This document shows positions 36,546 through 45,670 of a stretch of 47,257 bases of DNA, in pieces. The position numbers and the translations under genes are program-made. Origin of the DNA: Mycobacteriaceae bacterium. Its GTDB lineage: Bacteria > Pseudomonadota > Gammaproteobacteria > Burkholderiales > Burkholderiaceae_D. The notes beneath the pieces were generated by a model that saw only the letters and a program-made list of their open reading frames with translations, did not search any database and was not told the DNA's origin. Each line of letters begins with the position of its first letter. The first letter of the stretch is position 1. Location of the stretch: the NCBI GenBank assembly GCA_903970145.1, contig CAJCHO010000109.1, positions 1 through 47,257 on the forward strand, in the 5' to 3' direction.

Positions 36546-37142
36546 ATGCCCGCAGATGTGACTTTGGACACGGTCGGACCCACGCACCCGATGCTGCCGC
36601 TTGCGCGCAGCTTTTATGAGCCGGGGGCCGACGAAGTTGCCATGGCCCTGCTGGGAAAATATCTGGTTCATCGTACCACCGCAGGCGTGCACATCGGACG
36701 CATTGTCGAAACCGAAGCGTATCTTGGTCCGCACGATCGCGCGGCGCATTCCGCGCGCGGGCGCACCGCGCGTACCGAGATCATGTTCGGACCGCCCGGA
36801 TTTGCTTATGTCTATCTGATCTACGGGCGCTATTGCTGCTTTAATGCAGTGACCGGCGTGATCGATCATGCGTCGGCGGTACTGGTGCGCGCGCTCGAAC
36901 CGGTGGCGGGACTGACCGGCAGTACTCGGGGACCGGGTCTGCTGTGTGCAGCGATGGGCATTGATCGCCGCCACACGGGTAGCGATCTGACCGCATCGTC
37001 GCTGTTCATCGCCGATGCACCAGCGCTTGCGGCGCGCCAGATCGCGCGGCGCCCACGCATTGGCGTCGACTATGCCGGCGCGTGGGCGCGCCGCCTCTTG
37101 CGCTTCTACGAAAAAGGCAATCCCAATGTCTCGCGTCGCTAG
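36546..37142 (+). CDS. mpg: 3-methyladenine DNA glycosylase II (AAG/Mpg type)
   Basis: A 198-residue member of the AAG/Mpg family, which flips out and removes alkylated or deaminated purines. The general base is Glu57 in VETEAY, with Tyr59 and His68 (HDRAAHS) placed as in the human enzyme. PGFAYVYLIYGRYCCFN and VLVRALEP complete the pocket. The ATG at 36546 is used; an ATG at 36588 or a longer frame from 36417 is possible. Together with tag the window carries two unrelated alkyl-base glycosylases, which is not unusual. Confidence 0.93.
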   Translation: MPADVTLDTVGPTHPMLPLARSFYEPGADEVAMALLGKYLVHRTTAGVHIGRIVETEAYLGPHDRAAHSARGRTARTEIMFGPPGFAYVYLIYGRYCCFNAVTGVIDHASAVLVRALEPVAGLTGSTRGPGLLCAAMGIDRRHTGSDLTASSLFIADAPALAARQIARRPRIGVDYAGAWARRLLRFYEKGNPNVSRR

Positions 37143-37292
37143 ACTGGCGCAGTCGCGGACAAGTGAGCTGCGCCGGGCGACTTGGGTGGTCCGGCGCACT
37201 CTCGACACGCTGGCGATGGACTACTGTGCGTGTAAGCTGCCGGCATCGACTCTGTATCGGGCAAGCGCAACCGAACCTCTTTGGGCGCACGC

Positions 37293-38324
37293 ATGAGAAT
37301 CCTCGTTCTCGGTGGCACGGTCTTCCTCGGTCGACACTTCGTCGAAGCGGCGCTCGCGCGCGGCCATGAGATCACGTTGTTTAATCGCGGACTCACGGAC
37401 AACCCGTTTAAGGACTTTGTTCACAGCCTGGTCGGCGAGCGGGACCCGGACAAGGGCGCCGGACTGGCAGCGCTTGCGCAGGGCCAGTGGGATGCCGTGC
37501 TCGACACCAGTGGCTTTGTGCCGCGCCATGTCGCTGCCAGCTGCGCGGCACTGGCCGGACGCACCGGCCACTACATCTTCGTATCGAGCGTGTCCGCCTA
37601 CGCCGACCTGTCCGTACCCGGTATCGAGGAACATGCGCCGCTGGCCACGCTAGCCGATCCGGCCAGCGAAGACATCCAGCGCGACTACGGCGCGCTCAAG
37701 GCGCGCTGTGAGCAGCTTGTGGTGCAGCACTTTGGCAAACGCGCCCTGATCGTTCGCCCGGGCCTGATCATCGGCCCGCATGACCCGACCGACCGTTTTG
37801 CCTACTGGGCGGCGCGCTTTGGGGACCCGACCCTGCTCGGCACACGCGGCAATCTCGTGGTAATGCCGGCGCCAGCGGATCGGCCGATTCAGTGCATCGA
37901 TGCCCGCGATATCGTTGGCTGGCTGCTGCAGGCGCTGCAGGCACATCGCAACGGCACATTTAATCTGACATCTCCCCCGGGCCTATGGACCATGTCCGAT
38001 CTCGCGCAGTGCGGCCATCGACTTGCCGCCCGGCGCGGCTTTGATCTATCGGTGCGCTGGCTCGACGATACCCATCTGCTCGCGCACGGGGTTACCCCCT
38101 GGACCGGCCTGCCGCTATGGATTCCCCTGACCGACACCCAGAACCACGGGCTCGCGCTGATCGATGTGCAGCGCGCACTCGACACCGGGCTGACCGTGCG
38201 GGCACTTCAGGAGACCCTCACTGATACGGTGCAGTGGCTCATCCAGACACCGCGCAAGGATCACTGGAAAATGGTCCTCGATGGGCAACTCGAAGAGAGC
38301 ATCACGCAACTGCTGCCGGTCTGA
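37293..38324 (+). CDS. NAD-dependent epimerase/dehydratase family protein
   Basis: A 343-residue Rossmann enzyme of the extended short-chain dehydrogenase group. The dinucleotide loop is GGTVFLG (7-13 in MRILVLGGTVFLGRHFVEAA). A serine run YIFVSSVSAYAD stands at the catalytic Ser position, and the tyrosine/lysine pair is degenerate (YGALKARCE). The closest pattern known to me is the putative reductase family with TSGFVPRHV, but the substrate is unknown. The ATG at 37293 is the natural start; a TTG at 37281 adds four residues. A TAAGCT box at 37233-37238 may be its -10. Confidence 0.85.
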   Translation: MRILVLGGTVFLGRHFVEAALARGHEITLFNRGLTDNPFKDFVHSLVGERDPDKGAGLAALAQGQWDAVLDTSGFVPRHVAASCAALAGRTGHYIFVSSVSAYADLSVPGIEEHAPLATLADPASEDIQRDYGALKARCEQLVVQHFGKRALIVRPGLIIGPHDPTDRFAYWAARFGDPTLLGTRGNLVVMPAPADRPIQCIDARDIVGWLLQALQAHRNGTFNLTSPPGLWTMSDLAQCGHRLAARRGFDLSVRWLDDTHLLAHGVTPWTGLPLWIPLTDTQNHGLALIDVQRALDTGLTVRALQETLTDTVQWLIQTPRKDHWKMVLDGQLEESITQLLPV

Positions 38325-38353
38325 AGAGTCCCGGTGCACTCGCCGCGATAGGC

Positions 38354-38359
38354 TAAAAT
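38354..38359 (+). promoter_or_regulatory. Candidate -10 box of glnS
   Basis: TAAAAT within GGCTAAAATGAGCC, 26 bp before the glnS ATG. It is close in form to the purB and nudJ boxes (GCTAAAAT, GCTAGAAT). No -35 is recognisable. Confidence 0.4.
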
Positions 38360-38385
38360 GAGCCTCTGCGCACCGACTGCATGTC

Positions 38386-40473
38386 ATGGATTCGAGCAAT
38401 CAATCACCCAAGAACCGTTCTGCCGAACGCGCCCCGGCGAGCAACTTCCTGCGTGCCATCGTCGAGGCAGACCTGGCACGCGGCACGGACGCGGGACGTA
38501 CCTGGACGGGTCGCCCGCCTGCTGAGCCCGTGCCCGACCCTGCCGGCTCCGACCCGGCGCCAATCCGTACGCGCTTCCCGCCGGAGCCCAATGGCTATCT
38601 GCATATCGGACACGCCAAATCGGTCTGCCTGAATTTTGGCCTGGCGCGCGAGTTCGATGGCGTGTGCCACATGCGCTTTGACGACACCAATCCGGTCAAG
38701 GAAGACCAGGAATACGTCGACTCCATCAAGGACACGATCCACTGGCTCGGCTTCGACTGGACCGCCAAGCCCTTCGAGCGCGCGCGCGCAAGCGTGCGTG
38801 ATCACCTGTACTTTGCCAGTGACTATTTCGAGCGCCTCTATGAATTCGCCCAATACCTGATCGAGACCGGCTACGCCTACGTCGACAGCCAGAGCGCCGA
38901 CGAGATGCGTGCCGCGCGCGGCACCCTCACTACGCCGGGAAGCGATTCAGTCCATCGCAACCGGACGGTGACCGAGAATCTGGAGATCTTTCACGCCATG
39001 CGCGCCGGTCGCTATCCCGACGGTGCCCATGTCCTGCGCGCGCGCATCGACATGGCCTCACCCAACATGAATATGCGCGACCCGGTGCTGTACCGCATTC
39101 GTCACGCCGAGCATCACCGCACCGGCACCAAGTGGTGCATCTATCCGATGTACGACTACACCCACTGCATTTCGGATGCGCTCGAGAACATCACCCATTC
39201 GATCTGCACGCTGGAGTTCGAGGACCACCGGCCACTCTATGACTGGGTGCTCGAACGCATCGTGGCCCTGCTGCGTCCGGCCCAGTTTCGCGCCGCTCGC
39301 GAACGCCTGCTGGAGTTTCGCGAGCAGGGGCTGGAGGCCCAGAAGGAATTCGCTCTGCACTGCCACAATTTCGCGCACAAGCTGGGCGACAGTGCGCCGG
39401 AGCTGCACCTGTCGGCCATGTTCAAGGGGTGGGAACATGATCGGGGTGCCGTGCTGGCGCAGCTCGACGAGTTCTTTGCACTGCTCACTGATTCGACTGC
39501 CTCGTTCACGCCGCTGCTCGCGCACGCACTCGACGAGTCCTCGCCCAATCCCTTTGCGCTGCCGCATCAGTACGAATTCTCGCGCCTGAACCTGACCTAT
39601 GTCGTCACCAGCAAGCGCAAGCTCCTGCAGATGGTGACCGAGGGGCACGTTTCGGGCTGGGATGATCCGCGCATGCCGACCCTGGTCGGCTTGCGGCGCC
39701 GCGGCTACACCCCGCAGAGTCTGCAGCTGTTTTGCGAGCGGCTCGGCGTATCCCGGGTCGACAGCTGGATCGACTACGCCCTGCTCGAGCAGGCGCTGCG
39801 CGACGACCTCGATGTGCGCGCGCCGCGCGCCACCGCGGTCCTTGAACCGCTGCGCCTCATCATCGAAAACATGGCAGCCGATCATGACGAGACCTGCAGC
39901 GCACCGGTGCATCCGCACCAGCCGGCCATGGGGGTGCGCGAGTTCCGGCTCACGCGCGATCTGTGGATCGAGGCCGACGATTTTCGCATCGAGCCCCCCA
40001 AGGGATATTTCCGGCTATTCCCGGGCGGCAGGGTGCGCCTGCGTCACGGCTACGTGGTCGAGTGCACCGGCTTTGAGACCGATGAGAAGGGCGCCGTAAA
40101 TCTGGTGCGGGTCAAGTATCTGCCTGAAACCAAGAGCGGCACCCCCGGCGCCGACAGCATCAAGGTCAAGGGCAACATTCACTGGGTCAGCGCCAGCGAG
40201 GCGATTAGCGCCGAGGTGCGTCTGTTTGAGCGCCTTTTCAGTGCGGAACATCCCGACGCTGGCGACGGCGACTACCTTGAGCGTCTTAATCCCGACTCCA
40301 GGCGCGTCGTCACGGCGCTGATCGAGCCCGGCCTAGCCGGCGCGCTCGCCGAGGAGCGCTATCAGTTCGAGCGCCACGGCTATTTTGTGGTCGATCGCTA
40401 CGACTCGCAACCCGGCGCCCTGGTGTTCAATCGCGTCGCCACCTTGAAGGATTCCTGGACGCCGCGCAGCTAG
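38386..40473 (+). CDS. glnS: Glutaminyl-tRNA synthetase with long insertions
   Basis: A 695-residue class I synthetase that charges tRNA(Gln) directly; ordinary bacterial GlnS has about 550-600 residues. The HIGH motif PPEPNGYLHIGHAKS (65-79) and the KMSKS-like TSKRKLL (408-414) are intact, and the anticodon-binding barrels occupy the last 240 residues. Extra length is concentrated in two in-frame blocks: about 12 residues at 126-138, between FDW and ASDYF, and about 98 residues at roughly 291-388, between LYDWVLE and PHQYEFSRLNL, which normally are only about 10-15 residues apart. The large block (about 39256-39550) is Leu/Ala/Glu-rich and looks helical, with no frameshift or intein motif. 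Flanking motifs are undisturbed, so the enzyme should be active. Confidence 0.95.
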   Translation: MDSSNQSPKNRSAERAPASNFLRAIVEADLARGTDAGRTWTGRPPAEPVPDPAGSDPAPIRTRFPPEPNGYLHIGHAKSVCLNFGLAREFDGVCHMRFDDTNPVKEDQEYVDSIKDTIHWLGFDWTAKPFERARASVRDHLYFASDYFERLYEFAQYLIETGYAYVDSQSADEMRAARGTLTTPGSDSVHRNRTVTENLEIFHAMRAGRYPDGAHVLRARIDMASPNMNMRDPVLYRIRHAEHHRTGTKWCIYPMYDYTHCISDALENITHSICTLEFEDHRPLYDWVLERIVALLRPAQFRAARERLLEFREQGLEAQKEFALHCHNFAHKLGDSAPELHLSAMFKGWEHDRGAVLAQLDEFFALLTDSTASFTPLLAHALDESSPNPFALPHQYEFSRLNLTYVVTSKRKLLQMVTEGHVSGWDDPRMPTLVGLRRRGYTPQSLQLFCERLGVSRVDSWIDYALLEQALRDDLDVRAPRATAVLEPLRLIIENMAADHDETCSAPVHPHQPAMGVREFRLTRDLWIEADDFRIEPPKGYFRLFPGGRVRLRHGYVVECTGFETDEKGAVNLVRVKYLPETKSGTPGADSIKVKGNIHWVSASEAISAEVRLFERLFSAEHPDAGDGDYLERLNPDSRRVVTALIEPGLAGALAEERYQFERHGYFVVDRYDSQPGALVFNRVATLKDSWTPRS

Positions 40474-40479
40474 GCTCTA

Positions 40480-40785
40480 TCAACCTAGTCCCATCAGACG
40501 GCCGATCTGGGTGAGGTAGCCGGCCGCCTTGATGGCGTCAACCTCGAGTTCACCCGTCGCTCCGCCCAGTAGCCCGCGTACCGCATGCAGGCGTTCGGGG
40601 GTGACTGTTGACTGGCTTCCCAGTGCCTCACGCAGTTGCTCGACCTCGACGCGCAGGGCTTCGACTCCCGCCGAGCCGCTCTTGACGCGCGCGAGATCGT
40701 TCTCAAGGGCCGCCACTAGCCTCGCCACTTCGGCGAGATCGATGGCCCCGGCCGGATCTGGTCCGTTTGACTCGTTTTGCGACAT
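40480..40785 (-). CDS. Unknown small coiled-coil protein
   Basis: A 101-residue acidic protein with a central heptad-like stretch (AEVARLVAALENDLARVKSG and VEALRVEVEQLREALG) and a Gly/Ala-rich tail ending YLTQIGRLMGLG. It has no signal peptide or membrane segment. It lies 6 bp beyond the glnS stop on the opposite strand and is divergent from pepP. I do not recognise a family. The pattern suggests a dimeric or membrane-peripheral helper protein, which is inference. The ATG at 40785 is preferred over that at 40794. Confidence 0.75.
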   Translation of the reverse strand: MSQNESNGPDPAGAIDLAEVARLVAALENDLARVKSGSAGVEALRVEVEQLREALGSQSTVTPERLHAVRGLLGGATGELEVDAIKAAGYLTQIGRLMGLG

Positions 40786-40889
40786 GGTGCACACCTTTCG
40801 CTGACATTCTGGACGCCAGAGTGCCGCCAGTGTAGCCGAGCACGGGCGCGTCCGGGGGTGGCTCCCGAGCCAAGCGCGCCACAGCGCGC

Positions 40890-40895
40890 TACACT
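40890..40895 (+). promoter_or_regulatory. Candidate -10 box of pepP
   Basis: TACACT (four of six consensus) in GCGCTACACTCTTAG, 29 bp before the pepP ATG. No -35 is recognisable. The interval 40786-40924 shows a short hairpin TCTGG-ACG-CCAGA but no T-run. Confidence 0.35.
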
Positions 40896-40924
40896 CTTAG
40901 TCTTGTCAGCGATTCACTTTTGCC

Positions 40925-42736
40925 ATGGATACTCTGGAAGCCTCCCGCGCGCGCATCCGCGAACGCCTGTCCCAGTTGCGCACCGTGCTTGCGGCCCACC
41001 AATTGGCCGGAATCATGGTCCCTTCCTCGGATCCCCATCTCTCCGAGTATCTGCCCGAGCACTGGCACGCCCGCGAGTGGTTAAGCGGATTTACCGGTTC
41101 AGTAGGTACGCTTATCGTCACGAGCGAGTTTGCCGGACTCTGGGTCGACAGCCGCTACTGGGTGCAGGCGGAGAGCCAGCTTGCCGGGACGTCGATCCAA
41201 GTCATGAAAGTTGGCGGGGTGACCAGTACCGCCCATCTTGACTGGCTCGCCGAGCATCTGCCCCGGGGAGCGCGCTTTGCGGTCGACGGCAATGTCCTTG
41301 GCGTCAGCGCAGCGCGTGCGCTTGAGCAGGCCCTGCGGGCGCGCTCGGTTGCCGTGCAATTTGACGCGGACGTAGTCGCTCTGATCTGGGCCGATCGCGC
41401 CGCTTTGCCCAAGACTGCGGTAGTCGAGCACGCCAGCCCCTACGCACCCGCCACGCGTGCCGAGAAACTCGCGCAGCTGCGCCAGCGCATGGCGGAACTG
41501 GGCGCCGACTGGCATTTCGTCTCAACCCTTGATGACATCGCCTGGATATTCAATCTGCGCGGCGCCGACGTATCCTATAACCCGGTATTCGTGGCCCATG
41601 CGCTCATTGGTACGAGCGGCGCGACCCTGTTCATCGCCTCTGGCAAGATCGATGCGGCCCTCACCGGGCGTCTCGCAGCGGATGGAGTCGTGCTCGCGGA
41701 TTACAGTCAGGCGCGCTCGGCGCTGGGCGCCCTGCCGTCTGGCGCGACTCTGTTGATCGATCCACGACGCGTCACGCTCGGCCAGTTCAATGCCATCGCA
41801 CCCGGTGTGCGCATCGTCGAGGCAATAAATCCTTCGACGCTGGCCAAGTCGCGCAAGAGCGCCGCCGAAGCGGAATTCGTGCGCGCGGCGATGCGCGAGG
41901 ACGGTGCGGCACTCGCCGAGTTCTTCTGCTGGCTCGAGGACAATCTCGGACGTGAGACCATCACTGAACTGACGATCGATGAGAAAATCACGGCGGCGCG
42001 CGCCCGGCGCACCGGTTTCGTGTCACCGAGCTTTGGTACCATCGCAGCGTTCAACGCCAACGGCGCCATGCCGCACTATCGGGCCAGCGTGGCCTCGCAT
42101 GCGACGATCGCAGGCGATGGACTGCTCCTGATCGATTCGGGCGGCCAGTACCTGTTTGGCACCACCGACATCACCCGGATGCTTGCCATCGGCACGCCAA
42201 GCGCCCTTCAACGGCGCGACTGCACGCTAGTGCTCAAAGGCATGATCGCGCTCGCCAGTGCGCGCTTTCCGCGCGGAACGCGTTCGCCCTATCTGGATGC
42301 GCTGGCCCGGGCCCCGATCTGGGCCGACGGCATCGACTACGGCCATGGGACCGGACACGGCGTGGGCTACTTCCTCAATGTGCATGAGGGACCGCAGTCG
42401 ATCTCGCCACACGCGCTGCCCGAGGTTCATACCGGCATGGAACCGGGCATGATCACCTCCGACGAGCCGGGTATTTACCGTCCGGGCAAGTGGGGGGTGC
42501 GTATCGAAAACCTGCTGCTGGCGGTGCCCTGGCAGAGCGGCGAGTTCGGCGAATTCCTGGCCTTTGAGACTCTTACCTTGTGCCCTATCGACACGCGTTG
42601 CCTCGAGACTAGCCTGCTCACCAAGACCGAGCGCGATTGGCTCAACGGCTACCACGCCCAGGTTCTCAGAGACGTAGGTCCGCTATTGAGCGGCGCACCC
42701 CTCGAGTGGCTTCGACAACGCTGCGCCGCAGTCTAA
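40925..42736 (+). CDS. pepP: Xaa-Pro aminopeptidase, long M24 type
   Basis: A 603-residue three-domain aminopeptidase P. Two creatinase-like N-terminal domains (about 1-310) precede the M24 pita-bread domain. The five metal ligands are visible in order: the two Asp of IDSGGQYLFGTTDITR, the His of GHGTGHGVGYFLNVHEGP, the Glu of TSDEPGIY and the Glu of RIENLLL. It frees N-terminal residues that precede proline. The size and C-terminal extension match the eukaryote-like long form rather than the short E. coli PepP of about 440 residues. It converges with ettA, with 11 bp and no terminator between the stops. Confidence 0.93.
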   Translation: MDTLEASRARIRERLSQLRTVLAAHQLAGIMVPSSDPHLSEYLPEHWHAREWLSGFTGSVGTLIVTSEFAGLWVDSRYWVQAESQLAGTSIQVMKVGGVTSTAHLDWLAEHLPRGARFAVDGNVLGVSAARALEQALRARSVAVQFDADVVALIWADRAALPKTAVVEHASPYAPATRAEKLAQLRQRMAELGADWHFVSTLDDIAWIFNLRGADVSYNPVFVAHALIGTSGATLFIASGKIDAALTGRLAADGVVLADYSQARSALGALPSGATLLIDPRRVTLGQFNAIAPGVRIVEAINPSTLAKSRKSAAEAEFVRAAMREDGAALAEFFCWLEDNLGRETITELTIDEKITAARARRTGFVSPSFGTIAAFNANGAMPHYRASVASHATIAGDGLLLIDSGGQYLFGTTDITRMLAIGTPSALQRRDCTLVLKGMIALASARFPRGTRSPYLDALARAPIWADGIDYGHGTGHGVGYFLNVHEGPQSISPHALPEVHTGMEPGMITSDEPGIYRPGKWGVRIENLLLAVPWQSGEFGEFLAFETLTLCPIDTRCLETSLLTKTERDWLNGYHAQVLRDVGPLLSGAPLEWLRQRCAAV

Positions 42737-42747
42737 CCAGTCGCGTC

Positions 42748-44406
42748 TTAACGCAGGGGCTTGAATCGAATGCGGTGCGGCTTGGCCGCCTCCTCACCGA
42801 GGCGGCGACGCTTGTCGGCCTCGTACTCCTGATAGTTACCGTCAAAAAAGCTCACCTTCGAATCGCCCTCGAAGGCCAGGATGTGCGTGGCAATGCGGTC
42901 AAGGAACCAGCGATCGTGAGAAATCACCATCACGACACCGGCAAATTCCAGTAATGCATCCTCGAGGGCACGCAAAGTCTCGACGTCGAGGTCATTGGAT
43001 GGTTCGTCCAGCAGAAGAACATTGGCGCCCGCCATCAGGGTCTTGGCCAGATGCAGACGACCGCGCTCGCCGCCCGAGAGATTGCCTACCAGCTTTTGCT
43101 GATCCGCTCCCTTGAAGTTGAATCGCCCGAGGTAGGCGCGTGAGGGCATTTCGAACTTGCCGACGGTCAAGAGATCGGCGCCTCCGGATATCTCCTCGAA
43201 AACCGTCTTGGTGCCAAGATTCTCGCGAGTCTGGTCAACGAAGGCCAGACGCACGGTCGGTCCGATGACGATATTGCCCGAGTCGGGCGTCTCCTTGTTG
43301 CCGATCATGCGAAACAACGTCGACTTGCCCGCGCCATTCGGTCCGATGATGCCGACGATGGCGCCGGCCGGCACGATGAAGCTCAAGTCGTCGATCAGGA
43401 GTCGGTCGCCGAACGCCTTGCTGACATTCTTGAACTCGATCACCGAGTCGCCCAGACGTTCGGCAACCGGGATGAAGATTTCCGAGGTCTCATTGCGCTT
43501 CTGGTATTCGTAGGAGCTCATCTCGTCAAAGCGCGATAGGCGTGCCTTGCTCTTGGCCTGGCGGGCCTTGGGATTCTGGCGCACCCAGTCGAGTTCCTTC
43601 TTGATTGCCTTCTGGCGCGCCGATTCGGTTGCCTCCTCCTGCTTGAGGCGCTCGTCCTTCTGGCTCAGCCACGAGCTGTAATTGCCCTTCCAGGGGATAC
43701 CGTGGCCGCGATCGAGTTCCAGGATCCACTCCGCGGCGTTGTCCAGAAAGTAGCGATCGTGGGTCACACCGACTACCGTGCCCGGGAATTTCTGCAGGAA
43801 CTGTTCAAGCCAGTCGACGCTCTCGGCATCGAGGTGGTTGGTCGGCTCATCAAGCAGCAGCATGTCAGGCTTGGAGAGCAGAAGTCGACACAGCGCCACG
43901 CGGCGCTTCTCACCGCCCGACAGTGGTCCGATTTTGGCGTCCCAGGGCGGCAGGCGCAGCGCATCGGCAGCAATCTCGAGCTGCGTCTGTACATCGCTGC
44001 CGGCGGCCGCGATGATCGCTTCATAGCGCGCCTGATCGGCCGCGAGTTTGTCGAAATCAGCGTCGGGTTCGGCGTAGGCGGCATAGACCTGCTCGAGCAG
44101 CTTTTGCGCCTCGAAAACTTCGCCCATGCCCTCCTCGACCGCTTCGCGCACGGTCTGCTGGGCGTCCAGTTGGGGTTCTTGCGGCAGATAGCCGACCTTG
44201 ATGCCGGGCATCGGCACCGCTTCGCCCTCGATGTCCTTGTCGACCCCGGCCATGATGCGCAACAGGCTTGACTTGCCCGAGCCGTTCAGGCCGAGCACAC
44301 CGATCTTGGCGCCTGGAAAAAAAGACAGCGAAATATCCTTGAGAATCGTGCGCTTGGGCGGAACCACCTTGCTCACGCGATTCATGGTGTAGACGTATTG
44401 GGCCAT
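42748..44406 (-). CDS. ettA: Energy-dependent translational throttle protein EttA (ABC-F)
   Basis: A 552-residue soluble ABC-F protein with two ATPase domains. Walker A loops are GLNGSGKS (39-46) and GPNGAGKS (about 355), each followed by a signature (LSGGEKRRVALC and LSGGERGRLHLA) and Walker B (MLLLDEPTNHLD and VLLLDEPSNDLD). The arm and linker of EttA (YAAYAEPDADFDKLAADQARY and RLKQEEATESARQKAIKKEL regions) are present. EttA binds the ribosomal E site and slows the first step of translation when ATP is low. Start MAQYVYTMNRVSKVVPPKR is standard. A candidate -10 (TAAGCT read leftward, 44459-44454) lies about 50 bp upstream. Confidence 0.96.
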   Translation of the reverse strand: MAQYVYTMNRVSKVVPPKRTILKDISLSFFPGAKIGVLGLNGSGKSSLLRIMAGVDKDIEGEAVPMPGIKVGYLPQEPQLDAQQTVREAVEEGMGEVFEAQKLLEQVYAAYAEPDADFDKLAADQARYEAIIAAAGSDVQTQLEIAADALRLPPWDAKIGPLSGGEKRRVALCRLLLSKPDMLLLDEPTNHLDAESVDWLEQFLQKFPGTVVGVTHDRYFLDNAAEWILELDRGHGIPWKGNYSSWLSQKDERLKQEEATESARQKAIKKELDWVRQNPKARQAKSKARLSRFDEMSSYEYQKRNETSEIFIPVAERLGDSVIEFKNVSKAFGDRLLIDDLSFIVPAGAIVGIIGPNGAGKSTLFRMIGNKETPDSGNIVIGPTVRLAFVDQTRENLGTKTVFEEISGGADLLTVGKFEMPSRAYLGRFNFKGADQQKLVGNLSGGERGRLHLAKTLMAGANVLLLDEPSNDLDVETLRALEDALLEFAGVVMVISHDRWFLDRIATHILAFEGDSKVSFFDGNYQEYEADKRRRLGEEAAKPHRIRFKPLR

Positions 44407-44503
44407 GTTGCAGTAAATCCTTTAGCGAAATTGCGCTCTCATGCAAAGACGCAAGCTTACCTGAGCCGGCAGGCTTGGCGAATCGGCGGGTCGTCCCTGC
44501 TGC

Positions 44504-45646
44504 CTATTTTTTGACCGAACGGTCTACGGCCGAGCCGATCCCTTCGACTACGCGGGCGCCCGTGTCAGCGGCTGCCGTCCCGACATTGCCGATGCTCTTG
44601 AAGATGTCGCCAAGCGAAATGCCCAGCCCTGCAGCGAGGGCAGCGGTCGTCTGGGTGGGGACATCCTCGGCAAGCGCAAAGCTGCCTGCAGAGACATCGC
44701 CCGTCAAGGTAAAGCGCAGTTCCAGCTGACCGCGACTATTCTCGAGGCCGGCCAGCACCAGATGGCGCGGCACGCCGATCAAGGTGCCCAGTCCAAGCCC
44801 GGGAGTGTCGCTTAATTCCATGTGATTCAGAGTCACTTCCACCGGCGCCTCGAGGCGGCGCTTTTGCACGCGCGAATGCGTGACCAGATCAAATGTTCCG
44901 CTCTTGACGGTGCGCTCGGTAGCGCGCAGGAAATAGGGCTCAAACAGTTTTAGGTCCACGCCCGCCACGGCCAGATGCAGGTCGGCCGCCCCTGCCTGCG
45001 ACTCGAACCACCCCGCGAGATGCAGGCCGCCGGCGGACGCATGACCCGAAGCCGACGCCATCTGGCCGTCTATTGTGAGTTGCGTGCGCTCCCCATCGGA
45101 CGGCCAGTCGAGCGAGCTGATACTCATGGCGAGTCCGCTCGCGCGGATATGCTGGGCCGCTGTGCGCAGCGAGCTGTCGACAAACTCGATCTCGAAGTCC
45201 GACACATCGACTGTCGCGATCTGCATGCCGGCTGACGCGCCTGCGCTGGCCGCATGCGCCGCACCGCCCTGCAGGAGACTGGGCAGCACTTCGACCGCGC
45301 CGCTGCGGCTGCGCACCACGGCAAGATAGCCCCCGTCGATCGACAGGTGCGCAATGCGCAGCCTGTCATGCGCAACCAGGCTCCAGAGTTCGGGCTCGAT
45401 ACGCATCCGGGTGACACGCAGCTCGCTCTCGGCGGGCCAGTTTGCGCGTGGCTTTAGACGCACGTCGCGCAACTCCAGCGTGCGTGTGCCGATCTCGAGG
45501 GCACCGATTTCGCAATCCGGCCCCAGGGCGAGCCTCACCCGCTGCTTCAACTCACCCACCGCTGCGCGATATGCAAACCATACACCGGCCAGCACCAGCG
45601 CAATAAGCAGCACGCCAGCGGCTGCCAGCTTCACCCGCACGCTCAA
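44504..45646 (-). CDS. AsmA/DUF748-like membrane-anchored protein
   Basis: A 380-residue protein with one N-terminal membrane anchor (about 7-27) and a long beta-rich periplasmic part (ELRDVRLKPRANWPAESELR, LWSLVAHDRLRIAHLSIDGG, and GQMASASGHASAGGLHLAG). This is the repeating pattern of AsmA/DUF748 proteins linked to outer-membrane lipid traffic. A small C-terminal helical tail (GDIFKSIGNVGTAAADTG) is unusual. The function of this member is unknown. It follows the LivK-type gene by 51 bp on the same strand, with a perfect palindrome between them. Confidence 0.75.
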   Translation of the reverse strand: MSVRVKLAAAGVLLIALVLAGVWFAYRAAVGELKQRVRLALGPDCEIGALEIGTRTLELRDVRLKPRANWPAESELRVTRMRIEPELWSLVAHDRLRIAHLSIDGGYLAVVRSRSGAVEVLPSLLQGGAAHAASAGASAGMQIATVDVSDFEIEFVDSSLRTAAQHIRASGLAMSISSLDWPSDGERTQLTIDGQMASASGHASAGGLHLAGWFESQAGAADLHLAVAGVDLKLFEPYFLRATERTVKSGTFDLVTHSRVQKRRLEAPVEVTLNHMELSDTPGLGLGTLIGVPRHLVLAGLENSRGQLELRFTLTGDVSAGSFALAEDVPTQTTAALAAGLGISLGDIFKSIGNVGTAAADTGARVVEGIGSAVDRSVKK

Positions 45647-45670
45647 TTCACACGCTCCGCGCCACCACCG

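Noticed and set aside
39256..39550. Intein or inserted mobile domain in glnS
   Set aside because: There is no Cys/Ser at a splice junction, no His-Asn end and no homing-endonuclease motif; the block looks like an ordinary helical insertion.
42737..42747. Expected bidirectional terminator between pepP and ettA
   Set aside because: Only 11 bp separate the stops and no hairpin is present.
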